64,000 bases of DNA from positions 62,001-126,000 of the forward strand of contig SSNU01000069.1 in assembly GCA_012064415.1 (NCBI GenBank). The letters run 5' to 3'. This document shows, piece after piece, positions 23,432 through 37,900 of this stretch (within the stretch, counting starts at the first letter, position 1; each line of letters begins with the position of its first letter). Source of the DNA: Gyrodactylus bullatarudis (taxonomy: Eukaryota > Platyhelminthes > Monogenea > Gyrodactylidea > Gyrodactylidae). The notes under the pieces were generated by a model, which worked only from the letters and a program-made list of their open reading frames with translations, had not been told where the DNA came from and searched no databases. A program made the position numbers and the translations under genes.

Positions 23432-26400
23432 TTAAATTACAATGCGGCTGGTCGAAAGAATTTTGATCAAATCATCAACATCGTCTTTTGTGTGGTAACA
23501 ACACAAGCATATTCTCAAACTAGGTTCAGGATACAATTTCTGTGGTGAAGGACAATGTTTCACAGCAATTACAAGGATTTTATAATTCTCTAATTTTTTT
23601 GCCATCTCTTCAATATCTTGAAGAGCATCTTGCGAAAATTTACGGCATACATGTTTAATAGGACTATCTGGATCAGAGACACAAAGCCATGAATCGTCAC
23701 ACATTTCAACCAATTTCTGACTGAAATAATTCGAAATAATTTTCAACTTTCCTAAAAAAATTAAAAAATAATAAATTATTTCAAATATGCGTAGTTCGGT
23801 TTGAATTAAAGTATTGAATTGAATCATTTTATGCAAGTGACTTCTAAACTTTTGTTTTGGCATCATTAAAAAATTGCATTATTATAAGTATCCTTAATAA
23901 TACTTAATAATCAATAAAACATAGGAGCATAAAACCATGAGTCATAGTATCATAAAATTTTAACCAACTTGAATTCGATTATTTTTTTCTTCACACGCCT
24001 TCTTAGTAGAACGAAAAGATCTTCAATTTGAGATCATGAAAAATATTATGTTTAAATACTGCTAAAGCTAGTTGAGATGAAGAGGAGTAGTTCACAGGAA
24101 TTCGTCATAATTGTGGGAAATCGAACGATCTAAATTTTTCGAAATTCCTGACTTTCCGGATATTGAGATTTTTGTAAAAATAGTTAATTCTCATATTCAT
24201 GTCATTTAGCTTTATTTGTTGAATAATACATTTCGTTTTGGATGAGCTTATCATGGCACTGTTTGAAATACCAATTGTAGAGAATTCTAATATTGAATAA
24301 ATTTTCTCATGAAACTAATTTTACCATTTAACGTGTTTTTTTACTGCTTATTCGCAGATGTGCTACAATAGAAGAAAAAATTCTTAATATTTTGACCAAT
24401 ATTTTGCTTGGACTTGAAAAAAAAATGTTTGAAAATTCGTATATTTAGATTCTTCTTAAAATTCGAGCCTCCCTATATTCCCAACTTCACATTGGCAGTG
24501 ATCTAATATTTTTTGATACTCTAATAATATGTCTAGATCAATGTTTTTTAGATCAACTCTTGTTATCTATAATGTAGATGTAACAAAAGAACTCAACAGG
24601 ATCAGCGAGAGTCAGTTTCACCTGAAAAATGTACAGTTTACACCCATTTAGATGCATACAGATTTACAACGCAAAGACAAATCAGCTAGAAAATCAATTT
24701 GGCATTAAGAATAGGTAAAATATTTTTAGCGTCAACTACTTTCCCTTCTATAGAATAATACTAAAGGAAAAATATTTACAAGTTCTATTATTAATAAGTC
24801 AATTTCACATATTTAAAGGATGAAGGATTTACTGGACTAGTTTTTATCTCTAATTATAATTCTTTGAAGACACTTTTATTTGATAGAATACACTTAATTC
24901 ATGCATAAACTACTCCATAGACGATGTAAACTATTCGCTCAGAGAGTAAATTTAAAGAAAGTTTCTTGAGCAAAGTTTAATGTTTAATTCAAGAATTAGT
25001 TTGTTTGAATGATACTTCTATTTATAAATTCAATGTTCTTTAACAACAAAAAGTGATTCAGAGAAGCTGTATGTTAAAACTAACAGAATGAAAATTTGAT
25101 TGTTTCTTTTGGATTGGTTAAAATATTCCGTAAACTAAATTAATTTAAAAATTATTCAGTTTAATTGATTATTTAATTAATTCAACTTAAATTACAATTT
25201 GAATCGATTGGCTTTGTAAATTTTTTAGTTAATATGATTTAACTAACTAAAATGATTTAATTTTAGGTGGAATTTCTTTCATTATCTTTTGCTATCCCTA
25301 TTAAATGATACTGAACAGAGATTGGAACCAATTACAAGTTAAAAAATCATCCATCCTAGGAGAATTGTCTAACGAGTATTCTCAAAACAGAACCTTCATT
25401 TCGACTATGAATTCTCTATTCTATGCAACCATCCTGCAAGTACAGTTCGTACGCCTGTGCTGTGGACCCCTGTAATAGGCTAATCTACTCAGTCCCATTT
25501 GGCTTAGAAGAATTGCCTGGTCAGTAGCTCTATATCGAAAAATTCCCCAACAAAATCATAATTTACACAATCTTCAATTCTATGTCATTCAAAAAAACAA
25601 AATCTTGTTCGTTTTTTATGAAACCTAATAAAATTTTCGTTCTCTATTGTTACCATTTCAAAAATTTTATCATTCAACGCCAAATTATCATTTTTCAAAA
25701 CTTGATTGATTTGTGAGGAGATCCATAAAAGTTTTTCAGGATCAGAACTAGATAAGAAAATCAAGTATGCAAAATCTCATTTGAGGATTGATCTTATTAC
25801 CGTTTGGGAGTTGGATTTCGATTTCTTGATCATATTCGTTACTTTAAAATCAACAAAATTTCGATCATTCAAAATCCCTTAAAATGGTGGATTTTTCTTA
25901 AAAATAATTTTTTTCAGATATTTTTTCTTCAAACTATAAAAGTAGGCAACATAATTTGGATTCCAAAAATTCTTCAACTTATTCGAATTCTTCATGAAAA
26001 AAATTGAAACATCACAGGCCCTACAACATGTAATTTATAAATTGATTCAAGTTGCTATAGAACATACCTTGCCGAAGTCCATTCTCTTCGCGTAAAAGTT
26101 TCAAGGTCTCTGACATGGCTACAGCTAACATTGGAGGAGAACTTGCCGAAAAACAATATGCTGAACCAGAGAGACGTTGATGATCAATTACAAAGTTACT
26201 TCCAGCACAAAACCCTCCATAGTTGGCATAGGCATTCTCCAGATTTCCTGAGATCATGTCAATATCTTCTATTTTGATGCCATGATAATCACATGCCCCT
26301 TTACCAGCATTACCAATCACTCCCATGCTGTAACTTTCGTCGAGGAATATTCTCACCTTGAAAGAAAATTTAGAATTCAATCCTCAAGCGAAAATACACA

Positions 26401-28783
26401 TATGTATTTCGAAAATATTTATCTATGCATTATAAATCATCTGTATTTATTATCTACATTACTGGTTTGGATCTTCGAGTTAAAAAGTTTTCAGATTAAA
26501 CTTTTAGGGAAAATCAGGCATGGTCATATTTAACAATATTTTTTTTAATTAGAATAAATTTAGAATTCCAATCAGATATCATGTTATACATTGTGAAATA
26601 TGTCAGGAAATAAAACAAAAGTTCATATAAGGATCGTAAATTTAAATCAGACACAACTGCAATGCTTGATTTTCAAACTTCGCAAAATAAGATTTCGTAG
26701 GGGTATTCTCAGAATTTGGATAATTTGAAGACAAGGAGCAAAAAATTTTAAAATACTATGTATCGTTGTTAATAAATAAACTTAATTGACATGAAGATGA
26801 GAATTTACTTTTTTACAAAAAACTCAATATTTTTTTCCGAAAAGACAGAAAAAAATTTATTTTTCGAATTCCATATTTAAATAAGCCAATGAGTTGTGGA
26901 AATTTTAAAAAATTTTCTGAAAAAATTCAATCTGACCAAAATTAAGCAGTTTTTCGAATTTAGAAAAATGCATGAAATTTCCACTTTTTCAAGTTTTGAG
27001 TTGAAATTTTTTATCGATTTCAGATTTGAAGCAGTTTAATGCAGATATTCGAGATCAGCACTGTCTTCAAGAAAAAGTTCAACTTTAAAATTTTGGATCA
27101 TTCCCCTTGGTGATAAATTCAAAATTTTCGACTTCTCACAATAATGACGAATTTCCGTGAATTTCTCCGAATTCGAATTTTTATCAGAAATTTTTTTTAA
27201 TTTCCACAACTTATTGGCTCAATATGGAATTCTAAAAATAAACTTTTTCCTGACTTTCCGGAAAAAAATATTGAGTTTTTTGTAAAGAAGGTAAATTCTC
27301 ATCTTCATGTCAACTAACTTTAGATGAGAAAAATGTATTGAAATTGCTCAAAAATTAGTTTTTATATAAACACCTTTTCAAAAAATCTTGAGTTCATTTA
27401 TGGAAATGAAATTATTTGGCTTAATTTTGGAATGAACCCCTAAATTTTTGTTTTCATAACGAAAACAAAATATCCAGTCGAATTTGAGTAGAAAATTTAC
27501 TTTTTAATTGAGAATCGTGATTTTTGACGAAGTCATTTATAATACACAATGTATGTACTAAAAATCAAATTTCCGTTTTAAAAATAGGATAATTGTAAAA
27601 ATTTCAATTAGATTAAATTATTTCTTTCTCATATTAACAGAATAGTAGGTTGAATCATACGAATCTAAAAACCTGTAATCAATAACTAAATTCATGATGA
27701 CTCAATCGATTTCTCCTGAAAAAGAAAATGACAATACCTTTTGATCAGTTTTTTTATCTATCTTTCAGACCAATAGGACATCAATGAAATAATTTTTTAT
27801 AAAATCAATACAGTATTTGTTAAAGAAGAGAATTATGAATAAAAGTGAGCAATAGTACAATTTTATAAATCAGTTGTGTAAGATAAGAAAACATTACTTT
27901 ATATTTGTATTTGAGTTGTACAAGTTTCTTTAGATTGCAAATCTTGCCAGTGTCACGATAAAGTCCTTCAGCCACAATAAATTTTCTTGTACTCTGAGCT
28001 CTTTTGGGATCACGAGCATCATTTTCTTGTTGTTCAATTAATAGTTGTTCGAGATGATTCAAGTCGTTGTGTCGGAAAAATTTAACTGTACTTCTCGATG
28101 CAATAAGCCCTTGGTGAATTGACTGATTTACAAAAGCATCTGTGAATATGATGTCGTTCCTCTTAGAATATGATGGAATTGCACTTGCGATTGCAGAAAA
28201 TCCATATGAGTACATAATTACGTCCTCTACACCAAGATAATCTTGCATATCTCTTTCGAAATTTAAATGAGCATCAAATGTTCCATAAAATCCCCGTGGT
28301 CCGCAGGATCCAACGCCATACTTTTCCATGGCTTTAAGAGCAGCATTCTCAATATTCTTATTCCCGACAAGATCAAGAAAGTTCATGGTTACAAAGTTCT
28401 TGTAAAAAATATCATCGATTTTTATTTCCCTATAAAATCAAAATATAATCACTTACTTAGAAATTTTTGTATTCGAAAAAGTGTGAAATTTTTTGAGAAT
28501 ATTTTCAGGTTCTTTCCATGTTTTTGGAACGATAGGATCTGATTGCCATTCTTCAACTAGTTGTCTTTTTTCTTCCTCTGTTAATTTAACACTGTCTTTA
28601 ATTCGATAAGATCTCTGGAATATTAACCAAATTATTCCTCCGAGTAGCATTATCTCAAAATAAATATGATATGTTGGCGCATGAAGAGTACTGATAAGAA
28701 GTCTAGGCCATGAATAAGCTGAATAGGATTCTTTTCAAAATAAATTCAAGCAAATTACGTAAAAATTCCAAGTACTGATCCAT
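23432..28783 (-). CDS. SPTLC1: Serine palmitoyltransferase subunit 1 (475 aa)
   Basis: Exons on the minus strand: 28783-28759, 28718-28457, 28429-27898, 26356-26068 and 23751-23432, 476 codons in one frame including the stop (human 473 aa). SPTLC1 pairs with SPTLC2/3 in the ER to condense serine with palmitoyl-CoA, the first step of sphingolipid synthesis. An N-terminal transmembrane segment (PTYHIYFEIMLLGGIIW) precedes the aminotransferase-like fold. YGVGSCGPRGFYGTF keeps the Cys that is mutated in human HSAN1. VRIFLDESYSMGVIG, IDHQRLSG and CFSAS are further family blocks. As in all SPTLC1 proteins the PLP lysine is absent (NAYANYGGF in its place), so it is the non-catalytic partner. Intron lengths are 40, 27, 1541 and 2316 nt; the last two carry foldback elements. 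Confidence 0.95.
24063..24214. repeat. Short foldback-derived element in SPTLC1 intron
   Basis: A 152-bp miniature of the family at 4124-5454. It begins TAAAGCTAGTTGA and ends with the inverse (TCATTTAGCTTTA). It looks like an internal deletion derivative, located in the last SPTLC1 intron. Confidence 0.6.
25680..26010. repeat. Fragment of second foldback subfamily
   Basis: Related to one arm of the elements at 36748-37326 and 1340-1590. It shares GTAGGCAACAT, GGATTCCA and TTCGAATTCTTCATGA in the same order. A spurious open frame on it (25804-26007) resembles one on the 36.8-37.0 kb copy, which shows the homology at protein-translation level too. Confidence 0.5.
26777..27322. repeat. Foldback / long-TIR element, copy 2 (SPTLC1 intron)
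   Basis: 546 bp, starting TAAACTTAATTGACATGAAG and ending with the inverted counterpart at CTTCATGTCAACTAACTTTA. The arms are nearly the whole element, so a transcript would fold into a hairpin of roughly 200 bp or more. TA at each edge suits a TA target. Confidence 0.75.
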
Positions 28784-28940
28784 TAGCTGTTCAGTGTATA
28801 ATTTTGAAAATGTTCATATAAATAAAAGTAATGAAAAACAAAATACACTTGTTTGAAACAATAAAGTTTGTTCATATTTCAAGGTGATGCTTATTTACGA
28901 ATTAGAGTAGCTATCACCACCTTGAATAAATGATTAAGGA
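28784..28940. promoter_or_regulatory. Bidirectional promoter region SPTLC1 / Egalitarian-like
   Basis: 157 bp between divergent start codons. It contains an inverted repeat, TCAAGGTGAT near 28879 and ATCACCACCTTGA near 28914, which could bind a dimeric factor or form a cruciform. No TATA box is convincing. Confidence 0.5.
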
Positions 28941-31900
28941 ATGAATGATACTGATCATGCAGTCGCTCTCCACATTTTGGAGACATTGATGAATTTCAAT
29001 GGACCCCTTTCTCTTGAAGAACTTTCGTCAACATTGAGGTCATCGACAACAAACTCTCCATGTTTGCCAGCTTACCTTGTTTCAGTTGATCAATTAGAAA
29101 ATTTAAGATGTTTTCTTAAAAATTATCCTTCTCTCTTTTGTATTCAAGATAATTTGGTCATTCCAGTTACTTGTGCAGATTATGGCTATACTGAATCTTT
29201 TTTAAATAACAACAATAACAGTCCTGTGAGTTTTAGAATTTGTATTCAATATCTTATTTATAAAATTATTAATATATCTAAATTTTGTTTTTGAATAATA
29301 TCCTCAATAAGTAAAATGAAAAATAAAGCTTTATAATAAAGTTTGTTCCTTCATCTTTTTGATATTGTTAAATAGATGTACTTTAAGGGGATTGAAGCTT
29401 TATACGATTTATAAATCAAGATTAAATTCCTTACATTACACTCTACTAACATAAAAAATCGGGTGTTAGAGGTTTTACGATTTGACCCAATATATGGAAA
29501 CGTTTTGCCCATTAATCAGCTGATATAGAGTAGTTTTAAATTTTTTGATTCATCAAAGATTCCTCAATTAACTGATATTCTATTTGTTTGTAGAATTAAT
29601 TTTTTTCCCATAACCATTAATTATTCCAATGGTGTAGTCTCAATTAATTTGATGATAAACTTGTTCTACTTTTTCATTCCTTCATAAATCAATCAAGCTT
29701 GCTTAATTTGAAAACCCGTAGATAGAAATATTTCTTGATTTACAAGAATGCACCTGAACTATATAGAATAAATAATAAGACCTCATCGGATTTAAGTTTA
29801 TGAGAATTTCAGATTGAAAAATGAAATAATCTTTGTAGAACTTTGATATCTAGCTTTAAAAATCTAATTTAAAGAATATTGACGGACAATAATCTTATGA
29901 CCTCTTAGTTTTTTAAAATTTAACTCATGAATTTTATTATTTGTAGTGCAATTATGGACCCGTCAGCGTATCGGTTCAGTACATGGATCCCTATCAGATC
30001 AATCCAGAAAGTATTGACTTTGCTACAGAACAACTGGCTGTACGTTATTTCAAATTTCAGTTGGCTCGACGCAAAGGAGAACAGTGGGTATCAATTCGTT
30101 CTCTCTCAGGACACTTGAGTCAAGCCAAGCAAAATATTAAAAATTTCTTGCCAAATCTAACAGAATTTGTAAACTTGCTGAAGCGACATCCTGATGTATT
30201 CATTATTAGTGAAGATCATGTGTCGCTCGTTGAGAAAATGAATGGAAATCATCTATGCTCGCTGACACCAACATTACCAATAAAGGGTACTGTCTTACCG
30301 CCACTTCATAATCAGGGCAGAACACGTCATTTAAAGCCAAGATTCAAGTACCGTCGAAAAACCTCACCAAGTGATGATACACGGAGTTTATGTAGCAATC
30401 AAAGTTACATGAATGGGTCAGAATTTGACAAGCCAATTGAAAATAGCTCTCGTGTTGAAGTGAAATTTCCTGACCTTCCTACTAACAACAATAATCAAGA
30501 TGCACCTATGAAGGTGACTCTTCAAATTATAGAATATTGCGCTGTTATGTTGATAAGAAGACTTCTCTTTCGTGTTGGATCTCAGGGCACCCATCCTGGA
30601 CTTATATTGAAGCGACTCTTTCGTGCTCCATCTGAAATAAGAGAAGTGATTGGCTGGACTAGGATTGAACTTGATGAGTTCCTTTCCAAGCATTTAATAT
30701 TCTTTGAGAAAATCCCATTGAAACTTCCAATCAACAATAGTGATGTTATTGAGACATTGGATCGCAAAATTGAAGGAGACTATCTCGTTAAGATACCAGC
30801 TGAAACAATTCGTCTCAAAGTGGAAGTATTCCTTATAGAACCGGATAAATCATTGAATGAGGACAAAATAAATCTTGGAAACTTATCGAAACTGAAAATT
30901 TCCGAAGGTGAGCCATTTAATTAGGTTCTTATCTATAGACTTAAAAATTAATTCCAAGTATTCTTAATTTTCCATTCATTTAAGACGTAAACCTGAATAA
31001 TTTTAAAAACAAAGAAATTATTACTCAACTCTATTATTAATATATGATTTTAGAGAATGAGTTTTAGAGAATTTTGATGTTATCCAACTGACAATTAACA
31101 TTAATGTTTTACTTTACTCAAATTTCGGAGTTGAGTTCAGGCTTATTTTCAAGTTTCTTACAAGTAAATCTTTCATTTTTAATCATACAGTAGCTCTAGT
31201 TAAACCTTGAATGACTAAATTGGAAACTTGCATTAAATTTCACACATGCAAAGGCCAAACTAAAACTTATACTGTAGCTTCACTCTAATTAGATAGGAAG
31301 AAGCCTCCCCATTAGCCAATGTAGTTCCTCATAACTAAATATTTCATTTTTTGTTCAAATCATAACTTGATTAAAAATTATAATTATTCTAATATAATAA
31401 AGCTAGTTTATATGAAGATGGGAATTTATGATTTTTACAAAATTCTTATTTTTTCATCAAGGAATTGAATTTTTTGGAATAGAAGTTTTTTTATTAAATA
31501 TGGATATTTACAGTCATTTATAAAAAATAATTTTTAAACATGTTATGATTCTCTAGAATATATGTAAATAGGAATTGGCAGATTGTTTTTATATTTACAA
31601 ATTTATGATTCGATAGATCTATTTTGAATCTGGTCCTTAGTTGGAGGGTGTTTTGGAGAAGGATTGTGTAGCCTCTGTTTTTTCTAGTTTCATATCTCCT
31701 CATGCGTGAGTTCATAGTATTCTTATAAAGTACCAGCGATGCAGGAATTCTTCTCAACCAAATAGGATAAAATGAAGCTTCGGTTAGAGATTCTCTGTAA
31801 CTTTCCATGCCAAAGCATGATTTGAGAAATCTGTATTGAATTCTTTCAATCTTTTTAGTAGATTCGATTGTTATTCCCATTATTAGAGCGGCACAGTAGT

Positions 31901-34900
31901 CAAATTTAGATTTGATCAAGATTTTTTGTAATCTATATCATGAGGCCCTCTTTCACGATACAGAGAAAAAAATTTAGAAAAATTAATTTTTAAGGAAAAT
32001 ACGGCAAATTTGAAATCTTGAAATAGCGCCAAATTACCATTTCTTTGAACTTTGAGTTGAAAATATTTGTTGATTTCAATGTGAGAGAGTGATCAAAAGT
32101 TGATTTTTAGGATCACAATAAGACAAAAAAAACGATGATCATAATAGAAATTTTGATAAATTCGTCATTTTTCTGGGATCTTGAAATATCAAATTTCATC
32201 GACTTTCAAGTAGGGAAAATAACAAAGAATTTGATTTTGACAAGATTATGGGGTGATTCTCAAAACCAGCATATTTAATTTTTTTGACTAATTGCGATCC
32301 TCAACTTTTGATCACTCTCTCCCATTGAAATCAACAAATATTTTCAACTCAAAGTTCAAAGAAATGGTAATTTGGCGCTATTTCAAGATTTCAAATTTGC
32401 CGTTTTTTCTTTAAAAATTGATTTTTTCTAAATTTTTTTCTCTGTATCGTGAAAGAGGGCCTCATGATCTAGATTACAAAAAATCTTACAAAAACATTTA
32501 TTTTTCGAATTCCATGATAGAATGAGCCGATAAGATGTGGAAATTTGAAAAAATTTCTGAAAATATTCAATCTGACCAAAATTAGACCGTTTTTCAAATT
32601 TTAAAAATGTCCCGAATCTGCACTTTTTCAATTTTTGAGCTCAAAATTTTTATCGATTTCAAACATTTGAAGAAATTTAATGCAGATATTCAAGATCAGC
32701 ATTAGACAAAGAATTTGAATTCGGCTGTAGAAATTCGTTATTATTGTGGTAAATCGAAACATTTGATTTCATTGATTATCACGGAAGGGAATGATCCAAA
32801 ATTTAAAAGTTTAACTTTTTCTTGAAAACAATAGATTCTTTTATACCTCCACGGCCAAATTAGATTTCTTTGTCTAATGCTGATCTTGAATATCTGCATT
32901 AAATTTCTTCAAATGTTTGAAATCGATAAAAATTTTGAGCTCAAAAATTGAAAAAGTGCAGATTCGGGACATTTTTAAAATTTGAAAAACGGTCTAATTT
33001 TGGTCAGATTGAATATTTTCAGAAATTTTTTCAAATTTCCACATCTTATCGGCTCATTCTATCATGGAATTCGAAAAATAAATATTTTCCTGACTTTCCT
33101 GAGAAAAATATTGAGTTTTTTGTTAAAAAAGTAAATTCTCATCTTCATGTCAACTAGCTTTAGGTGTAGAAAGAGAACGATTATAATTATACAAGATTAG
33201 AACTACAATACAATAATTTACCTGCTCTTCTCAAATTTAGTTCTAAATTTCTGCTTCGATTTGTAAATGCCTAATAATTATATTTTTTTTCTTCCTAATT
33301 GCCTTGCTTATACTGTAGTTTATATTTATAATATCTATTGATTTATTTAAGTTTCATCAGAGTCTTTTGCTTATTTAATAAGGTTAGGCAATATTATCGG
33401 TCGAATAATTACTTGGATAAATCTAATATTAAATTACAGTTTTTATCTTAATCATAATTCATTTAGAATTGCAAACTAATCGAAATGGATCCGATCTTAG
33501 CTTAATAAATAAGCATTATCGGGCCAGTGGACCGAATAGTCAATTTGCTTCCACCGAGGAAATAAATCAATCACCCAACGGAACAGTTACTGAGGAAATT
33601 ATCTCTAAAAATGGAATTATATTTCACGTTGCAAAATTATGGGGAATTATTGACCTAGGTCAGCACGAGCATGTATTCTTTGACAAGTCAATCTTTAAAA
33701 ATGTCCAAGACCTTCAAAAACACTTTCAAGTGAGTATTTAATATCACAATTTATTAAAAAAGACTCGCACGCACAATTTCTAATTCTATATATATATGTA
33801 TTGTCTAAATAAGAAAATGGGAATTGATAATTTTATTAAAATTATCAATTTTTTCATCAAGAAATTGAATTTGATCTAGATTTTTGGAAAGAAACTTTCA
33901 CGATATGAGATTGAAAATATTCAATTTGATTATGTCATATTTCAAATTCGAGTTAGCGTCAAATTGACAAAAAATGGGAATTTTACGACACTCCGAAATA
34001 TATACCCAGCTTCCAGAAATTTCAGTACCTTCTTCAGTCGATCACACACTCAAGATAATAGTAGTATTATAATACTAAATAATTATTTATTGTATTCTTA
34101 AATCATTTATTCTTGATCATAGTATTAAAAAATTATTTATGTAATCCTCCAATTATTCAGGGATCTTGTAAAATTCCATTTTTAAGTAATGATCCAGATC
34201 ACGATAAATAGATTTTAAAAAATTAATTCTCAATTAACTAATATTGCAACAGGTGTTTTCAAAATATAAATTTCATGCCAATTTCTTAGATGGAATTCTT
34301 TATTTGAAACTAAAATCAGCGCCAAAAATTAATTTTTTATTAATTTTGAAAAAATAAGAATTATCACAGAATTTAGAAATCAAGTCAATGCTCATTGAAA
34401 AAGCTTTTAATTCAATGACTTGACCCTCACGAAAATTCAGAAGTCTTGAAAACTATAATTTAATAAAGCTATTCTCGATGAATTCGGTATTTCTCATTTT
34501 TTCATCCAGGTATCAAGATTTTTCGGCAACCGATTTGATTTTCGAAAAATATGTTTTTTGGAAAAATTTGGAGAGACTTTTTAGATATCAATTTCTCCAT
34601 TATTTTAAACTTTAAGTTGATAAGTTTAGTTGATTTGAAGGTTTGAGATGAATCAAACGTTATTTATTAGTAATAAATTATTACCAATCGACAAGGAAAA
34701 TAATTAATCTTATTCATTTTTTTGGATAAAACCGTCATTTTGAACTGATCTTGGATTATCCTAATTTATCAATTTCCAAGCAGTAAAAATGAACGAAAAA
34801 TGGAAAGTAGAATTTTACACGTAAATGGAGTTTTTTCTAAAATCTCTACGACCAAATTCGGTCTTCTTGTCAATTGGTGATCCTGAAAAATAACGTTTGA

Positions 34901-37900
34901 AATCATCAAACATTTTCAAATCAAAGTTTAGAAAAATGAAAAATTCATGCCAGCTCGAAATTCAAAATTTCTCCAAATTTTTTCAAAAATTTATTTTTCG
35001 AATTCTTTTTCTTAAATTAGTGAAAGTGTACTTTTTGAATCGGTTTCCAAAAAATCTTCAAATTCAGTATTATATTTTGGCGTGATCTCTTCCCTAATCA
35101 CTCCTCTTTTGTTCAAACGTTGATTTGGGTATTTTATTAAAAATTTCCAAAAAGCTTTACAATCCCTACAGCTTAAACTTTATTTGAACGTGTTTGGTGG
35201 TACAACTGAAGAATTAAACTCATGTAAAACCCTAATTATACTACCTTAATTCGTCGAATTCTCTTATATTTTCATGTTTCTCGATTCAATTAACTCATTA
35301 TTACTCATTTAAACATGATGACTCAGATATCAATGTAAATGAATCGAATTATACTTTTTTACAATTCCATTTGTATGTATCTTCACAATTCTCATGAGTA
35401 GAAAAAATCTATTATCTTATTTCTATTGAAATTATCTTTTTTTATTTTTATAATGTAAGCAGAAGGGGTCACAACTATGATTTCATGTTGAATCAAGTAA
35501 AAGTGAATCATGCTTATTATTTAAATTAATGTCTACTGTCGAGAAGAGTCATGTTTATTACAAAAATTACATGATACTAGATGTGAGCTGAAAGAATCTT
35601 TTCAGGGTTGTTTACCGAGTCTAATTAGCATTTTTTTCAAAAGTTGAATATTTCTCAGCATTTTTCCAGACTCCTTTCCTTACTTTTTATTCAAATAAAA
35701 AACTCCCTTTTTCAGGGAAACATAAATAATTCCCTAAAAATCAAAGATCCATATCTACTTCTTGCGATTCTGCTTATATCTTTCTTCCAAAATTACCTTT
35801 AATAGCGAGTAAGATCTTTAATCTTTTACAAATCGTTATATATGATCATTCTCGAATATTTGTTCAATCGATAGAAAATTGATCATTTTATTATTTTTTA
35901 TTTTAAGCTGAATTTCAATAAGAAAGTCGACAAAATATTTTGGGTTACTGAACTGGAGTCATGCTGTAGTTAAGAACAAACGAAAGATGTTTTGGTCTAT
36001 GTATTTAATAAATACTGTTTATACATGAAATTATCGTTCGTTTGTTTTCAACTACAGTATGACTCCAGATCAGCAAACCAAAAATATCTTCGAAGAAATT
36101 AGGCAACTTATGTCTTCCAACGATAAAACTTTTTTCTTTTGATATGGTTCGGGAAAATTTTGATTTTTCTGTTAAAACGGCTCGAATCATTGGAATTTTC
36201 CAATTACCACGAAAGAAAATTTTAGAGGTTTAACTTTCTCTTGAATTCAACGAATTTCTCTGAACTCTGTATGTCTTAATTCAAATAATCCATCTAAGAT
36301 TGATTCCAAATTTCCTATTGCTTCGAAATTTGTGAAATCACTAAAAATTTTGAGCTCAAATATTTTTCAGGAATTCTTTTTTATTCAACAATTTATTGGC
36401 ACATCTTATAGTGGGATTCAAAAAATAATTTTAATCCTGACTTAGGTTTTTTTGGTGAAAAATAGTAAATTCTCGTCTTCTTAATAAGAGAAATCCAGTT
36501 ATAAAATTATGTAGATCCGAATTTTTGAATTGAAAATTTACCAGGTCTCGTCCGATCCTCATCTTAGTATTCAATTTGTTCCAAATGTAGGCCTTTATTA
36601 ATGTCTTTTGTGAGGGGCAATAGATTCAAGGTATCAAACAGTGTCCTTTAATCGAAAAACAATGCGATACAGAAGGAAAGATGAGATAAAAATAGTCCAT
36701 TGCAAATTGAGCTCAAGTGGTTATGTTCGTCAACCTTTTGCGATCAAATTCCATGATTTTTCAAATTCCCATTTGGTGCCAAAATCCCACTTTTTCGAAC
36801 TTGGAGCAGAAAATTTTCATTGATTTGAAAGTGGGAGGCTGATCGAAAGAGTTTTTTCAGAATCAAGATTAGATAATAAAGTTGAATAAGACCGTAAAAT
36901 TATCGACAGTTTCCCCATTTTCGAGAGATTTTTAATTATCGTAATTTCATTGATTTTCAAGTAGTGAAAATGATCAAAAAATTGAAATTCCGCTCCCAAA
37001 CGATAATGAGGATATGCGTAAGATTAGATTCAGTTAAATTGATGTTCTAATCTTAATCCTGAAAAAACTCTTTCGATCAGCCTCCCACTTTCAAATCAAT
37101 AAAAATTTTCAGCTCGAAATACAAGTTCGAAAAAGTGGGATTTTGGCGCCAAATGGGAATTTGAAAAATGACCATATTTTTCATAAAAATATTTTTTTTC
37201 TTCAAATGGTAAAAGCGGGCAACATGAGTAGGATTCCAGAAAATCTTTAACAAATTCGAATTCTTGATGAAAATATCGAGATTTCTGTAAAAATCATAGA
37301 TTTACAACTTCATATCAATTAGCTTTACTGAAGAAATAGGTCTCAACTTAGAATGTTTAATACCTGCTTCTACATTTTACATGAAAATTAGCTCAAAAAT
37401 ACATTTTCATAAAATATTCATTAGAATGTATTATGAAATCTAAGAAATAAAATCGATCACAATTTAATGTAAATTTGATGGTTTTAATCTCTTTCTATAG
37501 TTCTCTCTGTATTTTGCACTCTTAGTTCTATTTCTTTTTTGGTGTACACTACTTTTGATACATGTGAAATGATTAAATAATGAATTCAACCAAGATTGAT
37601 TGCATTCACATGTATTCTTTTTTCGATAACAAGAATATCCAGCATCTATTTTATGCATCATTTATATTGAATCGCAATCTCTTACTTTCGTGAGAGAGAA
37701 TTTCTTGTTTACTTTGTGAATTTGAGACACACTGAGCCTCATGGTTTGTTCAGTATTTCCAAATAAAGTGTAAAGAGATTTTTATCAGAGATTGAATATT
37801 TTTTAATCTCATTTTTCAAGTTTGATTCGATTAATTTTTACGGCAGAATTTTACACTACCCGATTATTTGAGGAATTGTTTCTTTTATATTGAATATTCT

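Noticed and set aside
32428..33157. Two open frames with the same 45-residue translation in opposite orientation
   Set aside because: They are the two arms of an inverted repeat, not a gene pair.
25804..36999. Similar small frames at 25804-26007 (+) and 36817-36999 (-)
   Set aside because: The similarity is explained by copies of the same non-coding repeat.
37464..37661. 65-codon minus-strand frame with several Cys
   Set aside because: Isolated inside a repeat-rich intron on the opposite strand; no pairing of Cys in a known spacing.
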